DNA of 64,000 nucleotides from Cotesia glomerata (taxonomy: Eukaryota; Arthropoda; Insecta; Hymenoptera; Braconidae). Within the stretch, counting starts at the first letter, position 1. The number at the start of each line of letters is the position of its first letter. The stretch covers positions 1,674,001 through 1,738,000 of the forward strand of contig NC_058161.1 in NCBI RefSeq assembly GCF_020080835.1. The letters are read 5' to 3'. Under the pieces are notes generated by a model, which saw nothing but the letters and a program-made list of their open reading frames with translations, did no database searches and had not been told where the DNA came from. A program made the translations under genes and the position numbers. Of the stretch, positions 1 through 12,339 are shown one piece after another.

Positions 1-1342
1 GAATTTTTTTGGTGTCGCTTCGTGAATTTTTCAAGGAATAATTAACAGATATTTTATATTTATTGTGTCTCTCCATTTTCTATCAAAAAAACTCCCGGCT
101 CTCATTTCAAAACATTATTACTTAATCTTTATTAATTACTTAAGATTATTACTTAATCTTTAATCTAAAAATAAATTTGTAAAAAAAAACATCAAATTTT
201 TTCCGTAAATCAATGAAAAATGCAACAATACAAAAAACATTTACAAATTTTGCAATTACTGTGTTTTTTAACCTAATAGTCATTTCGTGTATTTATTGTT
301 ACAGTTCAATTATGTAATACTGGAATTAACAGACATTTTATTACCTTTACAATTTTTTTTTAATCACAAATTATCATGCAAAAAATTTAGAAAAAAATTT
401 CACGTGTCAAAATTATGAATACAAATTTTTAGCATTTAAATGAAGCAAAAAAATTGTTAGAACGTCTGTTAATTTTTATCATTTCATCTCTCCAATTAAA
501 AAATTTTTTTATTTGTAATTTTTCTTGATAAAATATTTGTTCCAAAAATTTTTCTTTTAATATATTGAATTTTTATAAATTTAGTGTAAATTTTTTCCAA
601 AAATCCAAAAAAATACTGTGTTTTTCAACGAACTATCCAAGTTATTATAAGGTTACTATTCAAGAGCAGTAGCTCTGTATTTTCTTAGTTTATTCAGTGT
701 ATCTTGGTCATCTGGTTGGTCATGTCTCGGTCTTCCTTCGAATGCTCGAGGCATCAGTTACGAGTTTTCTGCTAAAAGATTAATACACTGCAACTTAAAA
801 TTATTCATCTTTTTCCACGTTTGTTATTATCATCATCATCATCATTAAAAAAGGTCATTTGTATGCATCGGATGTTTGATGTTGCTTCTTGGAAGCAGTA
901 ATCTTAGATAACCTCTATTTATTTTAGCAACCCGGCAATTTTATTTATTTCTTTACCAACAAAGAAAATCTTCCTAGAAAATTTCCCCATTTTTTATTGG
1001 TGACTCGAGGATTCGTTCTCCTAGAAGGGATGATGGCCAGCTGAAATATATTTCAGAAGAGCAACAACGCCTGAGGAGAGGCCTTAAGGATCCTGGTGTT
1101 TAAAAACGACTTGGTCCATAAAAACGTCGAAAAATTCGAGTGAAAAAAATAAAGAATAAGAATAAGAAAAGGGAATGCTCCGTCGGTTGGTCGGTCGGTG
1201 GGCGCAGCATCAGCTCGGTTATTGATGCCAGAAGGATCTATCGCTCCCGGGCTTGGTGCATGGAGATCTGGAGAATACCACTTGATATGAGCACACATGC
1301 AAGCTTTAAGAGCAAGACACGGACGAGGATGAGGATGTAGAA

Positions 1343-1399
1343 GTTGGATGTTGGATGTTGGATGTTGGATGGTGGATGCTGAATGTTGAATGTCCAGAC
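1343..1399. repeat. GATGTTG minisatellite
   Basis: Seven to eight tandem, progressively degenerate copies of a 7-bp GGATGTT unit. Confidence 0.8.
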
Positions 1400-1841
1400 T
1401 CTCGGCTTACATACCGCAATAAAAGTGCTCTGCAAGGCCAGAAGAGGACGGAGGTAAATAACGGTGGAGTGGGCGTGGTTGGCGCGGATATGCGGTGCCC
1501 TCAAAAGCTTGATCTTCCCTCGAGGGATACGATGCGAGGGGCCATGCTGATGCCGAGCTAGGGCCATAACCAGAACGAGAATACTTGGAGAAGAAGAGCT
1601 GATGATCAAGAAGAGGCACAGGCAAAAAGGGCAACCCTGGAGGTAAAGGTGAATAATCCCGCTTACGATGGCTCCACGAAACTGGGAGCAACAGAGATAA
1701 GATCCTCCTAGTTATCACACGGACTCCTGGTTTCTCTGGATCACCACACCTCCTTCAATTATCAACCTTTTTAAAATACTAATCGAGTTGATTTGTTGAT
1801 TATTCCGGGCATCAATTACTTTAATAAGCTTGTTTAATTTT

Positions 1842-1876
1842 TATCATCATCATTATCATCATCATCATCATCATCA
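1842..1876. repeat. (ATC)n microsatellite
   Basis: About eleven ATC units with one interruption; it accounts for the poly-His frame here. A shorter one is at 829-846. Confidence 0.85.
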
Positions 1877-2194
1877 GGTGTTTGCTCACCGTTCAGTCTT
1901 TTTGTTACTAAGTTGTTTCAAGGCTCTTTGTTATTGGTGTCAAACAATTTATTTTAGGTCTATTGCTTTACTATCAAAATATTTTCTAAGAGATAGGAGA
2001 AAAGATCATTTAATTATCAAAATCCACTCTTATAATTTAGATAAAAATATGAAAATATATCATGTAAACAAACTATTCGTCACGTGATTAGTCAAATATA
2101 TCATTAGCATGAAAATATATATAATTCCATACCAATATTCATATGCGCGCTTGCTCGCGCAACGTATACTAGTATTTTCTAAAATCGATAGGAA

Positions 2195-3170
2195 TAAAAA
2201 AATCATTTAATTATCAAGTCATATTTAATAAAAATGGTTTTATAATCAATTAATATGAAAATAAATGACAAACAAGCTCTTAAAAAGAGTCAAAAAATAA
2301 TTTTTAATTAGAACTAAGTATGTTAAAACTGAACTCTCTGTTAATGAGATAATTTAGCGACAATGTGCTCTCTATCGGAGATTTTTAACACTTATTTTAG
2401 GCGAAAAATTATAGATAGTTTTTTATGATTTTATCAAGCCATTTATGAACTTATTAAGGTATTTTAGGATATATTCAGCCGCATATATTGACATTGAATT
2501 TCTTGATATGGACAAGAAAATAAATTATTCAATTATCAATTCATATTTAATAAAAATGGTTTAGTAAACGATTAATATGAAAATCAGTGACAAATAAGCT
2601 CTTCAAAAGGGTCAAAAAAAATTTCTTAGCTTAGAAATAAGTATTTTAGAAGTGAACTCTCTTGTAAGGAGATAATTTAGCGACCATGCGTTCTCTAGTG
2701 GCGATTTTTAACACTAATTTAGGCGAAAAATTATATATAGGTGTTTATGACTTTATTAAGCCATTTATGAATTTATTAAGGTATTTTAGGACATATCCAG
2801 CCACATATGAACGTATATTCACATTGAATTTTTTGATATGGACAAGAATAAAAAAATCATCCAATTATCAAGTCATATTCAATAAAAATGGTTTAGTAAT
2901 CGATTAATCTAAAAATCAATGACCAATAAGCTCTTAAAAAGAGTCAAAAAATAATTTTTATAGTAAAGAGATAATTTAGCGACCATTCGCTCTCTAGTGG
3001 CGATTTTTGACACTAATTTTAATCGAAAAATTATAGATGAGTGTTTATGGTCATATTAAGATATTTATGAACTCATTAAGGTATATATTAGGACATATTC
3101 AACCACATATGGATGTATAATGAAATTAAATTTTTTCATATGGTCTATTAGATTAAATTATCTAATATGG
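2195..3170. repeat. tandem array, three ~325-bp units
   Basis: AAGCTCTT..AAAAGAGTCAAAAAA recurs at ~2274, 2596 and 2928. Each unit contains AACTCTCT, GATAATTTAGCGACCAT and a TATGGACAAG block. It is related to single copies at 21.5, 35.7, 42.6 and 47.1 kb. The 73-codon frame at 2686 is part of one unit and not a gene. Confidence 0.75.
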
Positions 3171-4582
3171 ACATACTAGAAATTTTTTCATGGGTTGGCT
3201 TGCTTAGAAATATCATTTTGTTATTTAATAATTCCCACTTCATTATTTAGATAAAAATAATAAACTATAATTATTTATAATAATTATTATAATTAATAAA
3301 GTTTAATTTATATTTTATAAAAATTCAGATTCAAAATTTTAAGAAACTTGTCTTTCATTTTTCTATCAAAGTTTATTTCTTTATTAATATAGTTGATATT
3401 TTAATAAATTGAAATTGAGAATAGAAAATAGTATTATAATTTATACATTTTACCAAAAATAAAAAAAATTATTAAATAGTAATTACTATTTAAATTTTGT
3501 ATCATAGAAGCGCTATTAGTTCTTTATTTTGAACATAAAAAATTTTTAATAAAAAAAAAATAATTTTCTTTCGTGATCGACAGAGAGTACAGCGACGGCA
3601 AACATATCCGTCGGGAAGTAAATTCCAGTACAGAAAGTACTAAGCCAACTTTTCATCTCATTTAATTCCGAGTTTTTTATTCTCAATAATGACAATTACC
3701 TCTTTTTTTATTTCTACAAAACGACTCTATAAAAAATCCAGTGAAAGCTGCCTCTTACATATTTCATCCACATAGATATATATTCTATTTCCTTGGCGAT
3801 CTTATTCATAAATAGCAGTGAAGTAAAATAAAAAGTTAATAGCCAGTACTGTGAAAAAACACGAGGATTTCCTAGATCACATTAAATGACAGGTTGCTGG
3901 ACATCCTGCTGAGATAATTCGTACGGCGCGTGTTCAACACGTGTACCAATTAATTACCAGCTCATTATTTCTTCCAAAGAACAAAAGTGTCTTCTGTAAG
4001 TTAAAGGTAAAAAATAATAATCAATAGTGAATAGAAAAAAGGACCGTCACAATAATCATCACAATAATCTAATCTAAGCAAGTAAATATAGTATATAGAT
4101 TTTGTATTGCTTCACAATTGTGAACAAAACAGGGATAGAAGGATAAGGATGACAGAAATATTTTGGCTCAGACGGACTTGCCCTTAGGGTTTACTTAGGA
4201 AACAAAGGACGAAAGCTATAAGTTTTGTATTTTATATAAAGATGACGGAATACGCGGTGTGTTTAGAACTGTAATTATGGTTCCGAGCTCAGGAGTCGGC
4301 AGATGTGGATAATGATAGCCCGGATACGCGTGATGTGTCCGGCTTCTTCCTCTGGCTCTTTTCGTCCTTTTCCTTTTTTACTCTCTATTTTTTACGCTGA
4401 TCTATCTTTATTTTTATGTTTATACATAGTAAAGCAAAAGGAACAGCGAACTGGCGCCAGGAATCTAGGATACTTTTTTTTATTAAACGCCCCATTTTAT
4501 ACCTATTTGATATGATATGATATGATTTGATTTGAGGGATCAAATGCCGTCGGATTGACGCTCTGATTCCTCAGCTGCTACC
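3171..4582. other. no gene seen
   Basis: AT-rich with a moderately GC patch at 4140-4560; a short (GATAT)n-like run near 4508-4535. No coding or RNA signal I can support. Confidence 0.5.
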
Positions 4583-5350
4583 CTAGCTTCTTTGTTTCAT
4601 TGTTATTGATTTAGTTTTTTTATTTCCTGGGTTAGTTTTAGAATTTTTTAAAGATATTTTTATTGAAAATTTATTTGTTTCTTTTGAATTTTTATTAAAT
4701 CTATGAAAAATTTTTTTTTACTCTTCAATTGTAATACAATTATTATTATTTATTATAATTAATTATTTGTTTATTATTGATAATTTTTGTAACATAAACT
4801 TTAATTTTAGTTTAAAATTTAACTTAAAAATTAATTTAAAACAAAACTCAAAGAAATTTTATTTTTTTCTAGCTTCTTTGTTTTTATTGTTATTGATTTA
4901 GTTTTTTTATTTCCTGGGTTATTGTTTGAATTTTTTTATTGAAAATTTATTTCGAATCTTTAATGATTTTATGAAAAATTTTTTTTAATTCTTCAATTGT
5001 ATTACAATTATTATTATGATTAATTATTTGATTATTATTGATAATTTTTGTAACATAAACTTTAATTTTAGTTTAAAAATTAATTTAAAACAAAACTCAA
5101 AGAAATTTTATTTTTTTCTAGCTTCTTCGTTTTTATTATTATTGATTTAGTTTTTTTATTTTCTGGGTTATTTTTTTAATTTTTTAAAAATACTTTTATT
5201 GAAAATTTATTCAAGTTTCTTTTGAATTTTTATTAAATCTATAAAAAATTTTTTTTTACTCTTCAATTGTAATACAATTATTATAATTAGTTACTTGCTT
5301 ATTATTAATTATTTTTAGAAAAAATTAACTTTAATTTTAGGTTAAAATTT
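4583..5350. repeat. tandem repeat, three ~250-285-bp AT-rich units
   Basis: CTAGCTTCTT...TTATTGATTTAGTTTTTTTATTTCCTGGGTTA recurs at ~4585, 4868 and 5118 with the same downstream order of sequence. Confidence 0.7.
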
Positions 5351-5850
5351 AATTTAAAACAAAAATAAGTTCACAATAATTCGGAAAAAGTTTTATTTTT
5401 TCCATAAATTGCTTATAAAAAATTTTCAATCAATTATTTTTAAATTTGACCGGCAGTTTTCCTTTAATAAAATTATGCCGTGCATAAAATTCAGAACAAT
5501 ATTATTTTTTTCTTGTAAAAAAATGTCTTGAAAAATTATAAAAATAATTATTTTTTATTTAAACGCTAAAAAATGATTTTTTTTTTAATTTTGATTTAAA
5601 TAAAAATTATCTTTTGAATGCTATTGATTTCCGATAAAAATTGTGGTCTTGAAAAAAAAAAAGATAAATAACACTCTAATGATAATTTATAAAGGCAGCT
5701 GATATTTTTATTAATTTCCGAGAAAATTCTTTTAAAATTTTACAATATTTACTTGAATTTATTCTTAAAATGTTCTTATAATTTTGATAAATTTTATAAA
5801 TTCCTTCTGTGTTAAAAAAATTCATGAAAATTACTCAAAAAAAATTAGGA
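5351..5850. other. AT-rich, no gene seen
   Basis: Homopolymer-rich A/T sequence without open frames of interest. Confidence 0.5.
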
Positions 5851-6530
5851 AAATGGTTGACCCTGAAGGCCATCCCTGCAACTTCCCGTTAATTCCATAC
5901 TTAGGCGCTTAAAATTGCACCAATGACGTTTTTGAGCTCTTCGAGCTCAAAAATACAATTTATTGGCTATTTTGAGCTCTCCGAGCTCTAAGAGATTGTT
6001 TTCCTATGCTTTTGAGCTCTTCGAGCTCAAAAGTCTGATAGGGATTTGATAAGACACTATTTTTTGAATTTTTAAACCGCAATCACTTTTCAATGAATAA
6101 ACCGATTTTCACGTGGTTGGCAGCATTCGACGCAGTTTTTTAAGCCTCATAAAGAATCTCAAATTTTGAATTTATCGCGCTAGAAATTTCGGAGTTATTC
6201 CGAAAAAACACTTTTTTCGGTTTTCTTTCGTTCACGATATCTCTCGAACGAATCAACCGATTTTGACCAGACTGGTGGCGATCGACGTGGTTTTTTGAGG
6301 TTAAGAGCTGATTGGTTTTTGGAATTGAACCATTGAGCCGTTTAAAAGTTATTCCAAAAAAACCACATTTGAAAAAAATTTTTTTTCAGTTTTTTGAAGA
6401 TTTCTCAAAATCTATTGATCTGAATCGGTCCAAATAGTTTTTAGAATCTAAGTTTGGTCAAGCCCTTTCGAATGGCACCAACCGCGATGAAATCGGTTAA
6501 GCCGTTCAAAAGTTATAAGCGGTTCACATA

Positions 6531-6586
<56 letters not shown>

Positions 6587-6737
6587 GTGACAACCTCGCG
6601 GGGATAGTCAGGGAAGCTTCCTGTGACCTTAAAACGTCGAGATCTGATGAAAACTCGATTTTTGCAAAACGGGGTGAAAACAATAACTTCCCGATTTTTG
6701 AAAATCTTCGATTTTCTTAGCGGGAAGTTAAAAATTG
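5851..6737. mobile_element. dispersed repeat with AACTTCCCG / CGGGAAGTT inverted ends
   Basis: Left part GGTTGACCCTGAAGGCC then AACTTCCCGTTAA; right end TAGCGGGAAGTTAAAAATTG. The interior has three GAGCTC-NTCCGAGCTC-type short palindromes (5935-6035) and a (CA)n tract (6533-6585). A deletion derivative is at 39158-39527. Non-coding; the 88-codon frame crosses the (CA)n. Confidence 0.7.
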
Positions 6738-8339
6738 AATTCTATTTTTTTGAAGTTCCAAATTTTGATCTGCGTAAAAAAATATAATTTTTAATTAAAA
6801 AAAAAAAAAAAAAAAAAAAACCAATGAAATTAAATAAAGAATAATAATACTAAGATTTGGTAGTTTGCTTAATGAAATATAAAATTATTTTATCAGACTA
6901 ATTACTTATTAAAATTCAAGTAATTCTTGACTAACGTTACAAATTAGCAGATAATCAATTAGTTAAAACTTCCGGCGCCTTAACAAACAAATGACAAAAC
7001 GAGACTTCTCTCAGAGACTCGTTAAATTTAGGTAATTAGAGGCCGGTGGGTCCTAGAGGGCTTGGCTGACGGCCCTCGCTTTTTTGTCTTCCCAAAGGCT
7101 AGCCTAAAGAAAAACTCAACAATTAATGAATCTAAATAGAAAGTGCTTCGTTTATCGGAAATAAGAAAACACATTTTGAATTTAACGGCAGACGAATTAC
7201 AATAATAATCGATTTCGAAATTACCTATATGAAAATACGAGAAAAAGGCTTCGAATAAATCAAAAGTACATGTGTTCCAAAACGGCAGCTGAAGATCGCG
7301 CCTGCTGGTATCCTACGCAGTTCTATTTCTTCTTTCTATTAGATTTATTATTTATTATTTCGGCAATAGATTCACTGTAATTTTGGAGATATAATTTTAA
7401 ATGACACCGGAAATTACTTTTACTGGTTGTTATTGTCAGAAAAGGTAACAAATGTTCTAAACTCTTTGTTAGAAAATTTTATTATTTCAGTTTTTAGGAA
7501 AATAAACCAAAAATAAAATAATTATTTTAAATTATGAAACTGTTGGTAATTATTAATAATTTTTTATTACAAAATACACTTTAGGTACCTCTAAGACAAA
7601 TTTTTAAAATAATACTACTATTATATGATTAATTATTAATTATTTAATGGACAAATTTGACAAAATAATTTATTAGAACTAAAAAACTATTCAAAATTTG
7701 CCCAAAAGCTTGATACAAAAAATTTAAAAATAAAAAAATTGTTTAAAGCCATAAATTTACGTGAAGACCTTTTTGATGATGCAAAATTTGGTTATTATTT
7801 GCCAAAAAATTAAACTATTATTAAAAATTTTACTTGAATCCTATGAAAAATCTATAACGGCTTTTTTAGTAACTTAAAATAAAAAATTTATAATTTAATG
7901 GAAAAATTATTAGATATTAAATAAATTAGATGCTTTAAAAAATTCTTAAACCAAAACTTTGGAGAATATTTTCTACCTTTTAATCATTGCAGTTAAAAAT
8001 TAAAATACTGCACAATTTCAAGCAGACAAGACAGTAACATTTCGATAAATGCCCTAGTTTAATTAAAAAAAAAAAAAAATCCACACCCTCGTGGAGTCAA
8101 CAGCCTTGGCGAAACTTTTTACAGAATTTAAAGCAGCCTATAGATTTAATTGGCAGTTTGTTAACTCAAAGCATAGAAACCTCGAATGATATGCAGCGCC
8201 TAGGGTTTAATTTTATAGAATTAGCTTATGAATATTTAATAATATTTCCACGGTGAATTTTTAGTTTGAAAATCCGACGGGAATTGTACAATCTAATGCA
8301 AATCTAGAAATACCGCGTTGAATTGACAATTTGCCCTGA
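6738..8339. other. no gene seen
   Basis: AT-rich sequence with poly-A runs (6797-6820); a short GC patch at 6970-7100 has no recognisable content. Confidence 0.5.
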
Positions 8340-9000
8340 GCCTGAACTATCATGACGGATAACTCTTTTCCGTGGCGAGCTAATAGCTGCTCGTAATAGT
8401 CACCACACACATAAACATAATAAATATATCCATATTCTAGAGTTTTGAGATGTGAGGTGGAGGTTTTGTAGGATTTTTCTCTCTTGAGATACAGGGGAGG
8501 GCGCCAGCCTCGGGGAATTGCGGCAACTCTCGCCTCGTGCTCGCCACGCGGGGCCCTCGGGCCCGAAAACCTAACCTAACCTCGACGTACGGCGGATAAT
8601 TGGGGATAATGCCGGGTTTGCCGCAGCCGTTGGGCCCCCGTAATTGCGCATGAGAGAGATATACTTTGGAAGTTGCTTTGCGGAATATAAGACCGGGAAT
8701 CGGTCTCAGCTCTACTAACTCCGCTCGGAGTCCAAAGTCTGAGTGGTGAACGCCGGGCGAGGGATCTATCGGTCTCTTGCCCAGCGAAAAATTAAAAAAA
8801 AAATACAAATGGTTATAAGTGAGCATTAAAAAAGAATGAAAATGAAATAAAAAAGGCAAATAAATACGCGGTTTCACTCTGTCGAGCTCAACTTCGCGGA
8901 ACCCAGAGATATGCTACCCTAATTCGTTCTTTCTTTCGTGATGGCTTCTCCGCGACGTGTTATTACGTCTCCGTGGGCCCACGGCCCAGACGGACCCCAA
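8340..9000. other. GC-rich island, possible regulatory or unrecognised exon sequence
   Basis: Markedly more GC than its surroundings. A 146-codon minus-strand frame (8877-8437) spans it but is Pro/Arg-rich, low-complexity and unlike any family I know. Includes two CCTAA units, too few for a telomere tract. Confidence 0.35.
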
Positions 9001-9087
9001 AAACATGCTTTATTTTGAACCTCAAGCTTCTACGACTAATCATTTTTGTGTCAATTAATTTGGAAAATTTTTTACTGTCAATCGCTA

Positions 9088-9467
9088 CACTGATAAAAGG
9101 ATTTAGTACGGAGTACTAAACTGATTTAGTAACAAAATTTTTAGTCATTTATTTGGGAGAAACTAATATTTTGTATTCATTAATATTATTTGTTACAGTT
9201 TAATAAATGATTTCTTTATATGAACAAAGCCTTTATTACATGGAAATAAATATTTATTTCCACCAAATAATATTTAGTAACAGGTACTAAATATTTCTTT
9301 GGCAAGTATTGTCGGTAGATGGCTATGCTTTAATTCCAATGTGTATCTGATCCATAACCCATTCACTGACTCAGATTATTTTATTCAGCTCAATTTGGGA
9401 GATTTATTAAACTTTTAAAAACACACATACTCCCAATAAATGGCTTCTATTCTTTGTCTAGAAGAGA
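9088..9467. mobile_element. 5' half of a CACTGATAG-family element
   Basis: Matches the left ~375 bp of the complete copy at 49848-50622, then breaks off at CTTCTATTCTTTGTCTAG with no right end. Confidence 0.7.
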
Positions 9468-9484
9468 AATATGAAGCTGCAATC

Positions 9485-9740
9485 GTACGCGAAAAGAACA
9501 AGATGACACTGGATATCATCCCGCATTATACTGAGTAAAAAAAATTTCAGATAGTAGTTAGTATAATCCAGATTACAATGAGTATAATCCAGATATCACG
9601 CAGTATAATCTGGATTTTTTTAAGCTGCTATCTGAAATTTTTTTTCACCACAGATATAAACACTATGGTGAAAAAAAGTGATTATATCGCGGAGTATAAT
9701 CTGGGATGATACCTAGTGTCATCTTGTTTTTTCCGAGTAG
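9485..9740. mobile_element. fold-back MITE, AACAAGATGACAC ends
   Basis: About 45-bp inverted arms (AACAAGATGACACTGGATAT... and the inverse) with several internal repeats of AGTATAATCCAGAT. Confidence 0.65.
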
Positions 9741-10150
9741 GGACCGGCTGGTAAGAAATTTTTTTTTTTATTCATTAAACCTTTTTTATTTTATGTCTTG
9801 TGAAGCTATTTATCAAAATTTTTTATAAAAACTTAAATTTTTTTATGTGCCCTTTTAGCTTTAGGCACTACTTTTCTAAAAGCTAAAAGGGCGCATGTCT
9901 TGAGTTACGCCCTTTTAGCTTTAGGATACTCGAATTTTTTTTTTACATATCTTTTTGTTTCGAGTGATTTCAAGAAGAATGACAAAAAAAAATTTTTTTA
10001 TGCGCCCTTTTAGCATGGATCCCTACTAACCTGTAGCTATGTGCCCTTTTTGCATTAGTCACAAGATATATATTTAGTTTATTTAGAGGACATGTTATTC
10101 AAAAATATAAATACTATTATGAAAAGTTAGTTAGTTTGGTTGGTTAAATT
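9741..10150. repeat. GCCCTTTTAGCTTTAG repeats and a dispersed repeat piece
   Basis: Inverted and direct short repeats of GCCCTTTTAGCTTTAG resemble the 38934-40306 element. 10065-10140 is the inverse of 54180-54255. Confidence 0.55.
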
Positions 10151-11000
10151 TCACCCTGATATTTAAAATAAACTTTTTTAATTATTTATCATTTTTATTT
10201 TATTTAATATTAAATAAAATATTATTGAATAAATAAATGTTGATTAATAAATAATAAATAAATCCCTGAATTTTTATTTTCATTTTCCATAAATGAAAAT
10301 CGAAAATAATTTATAATTTATAAAATTATTAATCCAAAAAAAGATTACAATTGAGCAATTGAGGATTAGTTAAATATTTGCTCTTTAATTAAGAAAAATT
10401 GATGTAAATAATTATTTTTGGACAATTTCTCTCACAGACTTTCAACTCTTGTCCCTATTTATCGATTTCAAGTCTCGATCGATTTTATAAGAAAGCTACA
10501 CGACGTGAATAATATTAAAAATGTAATCCCGTTGGGCAACTGGCTCATCGGCTACACCTTTGAAACGCAATTTTCATAATGATATGCATGTTTAAATTTT
10601 AAGAATACAAAATAACAACAAAAACGTGTGCTGCGTGCTCTTGTCTGCAGTGTGTTCTTGTCTTGTGGTATTTTTGACTTGTATCTGTATACCGAGTACC
10701 CGATATTCAATACAAGAATAAAAGCCTTTACGGTCCGTTGCGTGGCTCCACCTGGCGTTCATGCTCCCGCTGATGCGAAACACGCTATTCGATCACTTTT
10801 TATTTGCAAATTCGGTTCTTTTTTCTTTTTTTTTGCAGACTTCTTATAAATTTCTTACAATTTTAATAAATTTATAAATCACTAATTAATTTTTTTTTGC
10901 TTGAAAAAATTTTCAATTTTTTTTCATTTGAATTAAAAATTTTTTAAAATTAAATTTTATAAAATTATATTGTAATTTTTTTAAATACTAAAATTTTTAA
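10151..11000. other. no gene seen
   Basis: AT-rich; a modest GC patch at 10500-10800 contains only short unremarkable frames. Confidence 0.45.
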
Positions 11001-11002
11001 TT

Positions 11003-11310
11003 AATATTTAATATTTTATTAATATTTAAAATTTCTTTAATCATCAATTTTTTTTAAACTAAGAAAAAAATTTACGGAATTTTCTACAAAATCTTTCTTT
11101 TTAAACTAAATAAGAAATGCAAAAAAAATATCCAGGGATAAAAAGACTAAATTTAATTTAATTAAAAATTTAATAATTAATATTTAAAATTTTTTTAATC
11201 GTCGATTTTTTTTTAAATAAGAAAAAAATTTACGGAATTTGCTAAAAAATCTTTCTTTTAACGAAATAAGGAATGCAAAAAAAATCACCAGGGATAAAAA
11301 TCCTTTGGAG
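11003..11310. repeat. two-unit tandem repeat, ~165 bp
   Basis: TTAATATTTAAAATTTNTTTAATC...TTTACGGAATTT...CAGGGATAAAAA occurs twice in succession. Confidence 0.65.
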
Positions 11311-12013
11311 GGTTGAAAAGTGCGAGTCTGTGTCTATCAATCACGTATATGTGGTATGTTGGTCCAAAGAAAGAGCAGTAAGATAGTGAGGTCAGTAATT
11401 ATCCTGCCAGACTTGTGTGATGCACGACCTCCAATTCAGCGAGATGAACGTTCGACGTAAAGGAACCTCTTGAGGGGTAGAAGGGAGGGGAGGGGGGTAA
11501 GGGCCAGGTATTTTCATTTGTAAATACGCCTGTTGCACGCGAATCTCCACCAAATGCTTAAACTTAAAAAAACATTTTAGATACAATGGAAAATATTTGT
11601 GATTTATAATTTCGCGGTTTTTATATTTAAGTTAAGATAAAATCGGGATATCTTGCGAGTTATCGGAAATCGGATAAAGGATTATATTAATAAAATAATA
11701 ATAGTAATACGTTATGTTGTGGAAGTGAAAAATAAAAAACGGAGTTATGCGTTACGTCTAAGAGACCGATCTTCGGTAAGATTACGATACTTTGTACAGC
11801 AGTTGAGCGTGGATGTGTGTGTAATGATAAAGGGGATTTATTAGTCGCGCTGGAGGACGATAAGAAATATGAGGGTGTGTGTTTTTGCTAAACGAAACCA
11901 GAGGGAAGAAAGAACGGCTGTTTGAGGCATGGATTATGTCCACGGGGATCGTCTCCTCCTCGTTCATGTCATAATAAAAATCAGATCATGTATCTGGATG
12001 GATGTATGTGTAA

Positions 12014-12096
<83 letters not shown>

Positions 12097-12300
12097 TGCA
12101 ATATAGTTGTGTTATATTACTGAGGGAGGGAAGAGTTAAGGGACTCGCGTCACGATAAGACTGATCGTTTTTCTTACTCGTGAATATTCATCGCTGACTT
12201 TGGAACTCACATGAGGGAAATAAATAATGAATTAAAGCTTTTTGAGGTTGTTTATACAGCCGTTCTTAATTTCTTACTTAAATAATTTTTTTTTAACGTT
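11311..12300. other. no gene seen; contains a long (TA)n
   Basis: A GC-rising stretch (11300-11980) without recognisable coding sequence, then the microsatellite. Confidence 0.45.
12013..12092. repeat. (TA)n microsatellite
   Basis: About 40 TA dinucleotides with one GTA interruption. Confidence 0.9.
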
Positions 12301-12339
12301 ATTTTTTATTTTTTAAGTATAATTAATTTGTAGTTTTAG

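Larger units (their letters stand above)
1..2190. other. AT-rich intergenic or intronic sequence, no gene seen
   Basis: Very AT-rich to ~1000, then a higher-GC stretch (1000-1760) with purine-rich runs but no frame resembling a protein. Simple repeats are listed separately. Confidence 0.6.

Noticed and set aside
6454..6720. 88-codon frame with His/Thr repeat
   Set aside because: Crosses the (CA)n tract of a dispersed repeat; the deleted copy at 39.2 kb gives a similar frame.
8560..8582. Telomeric repeat (CCTAA)n
   Set aside because: Only about two units; compatible with chance or a tiny interstitial remnant.
8437..8877. 146-codon minus-strand gene
   Set aside because: Low-complexity Pro/Arg-rich translation of a GC island; no domain, no splice support.
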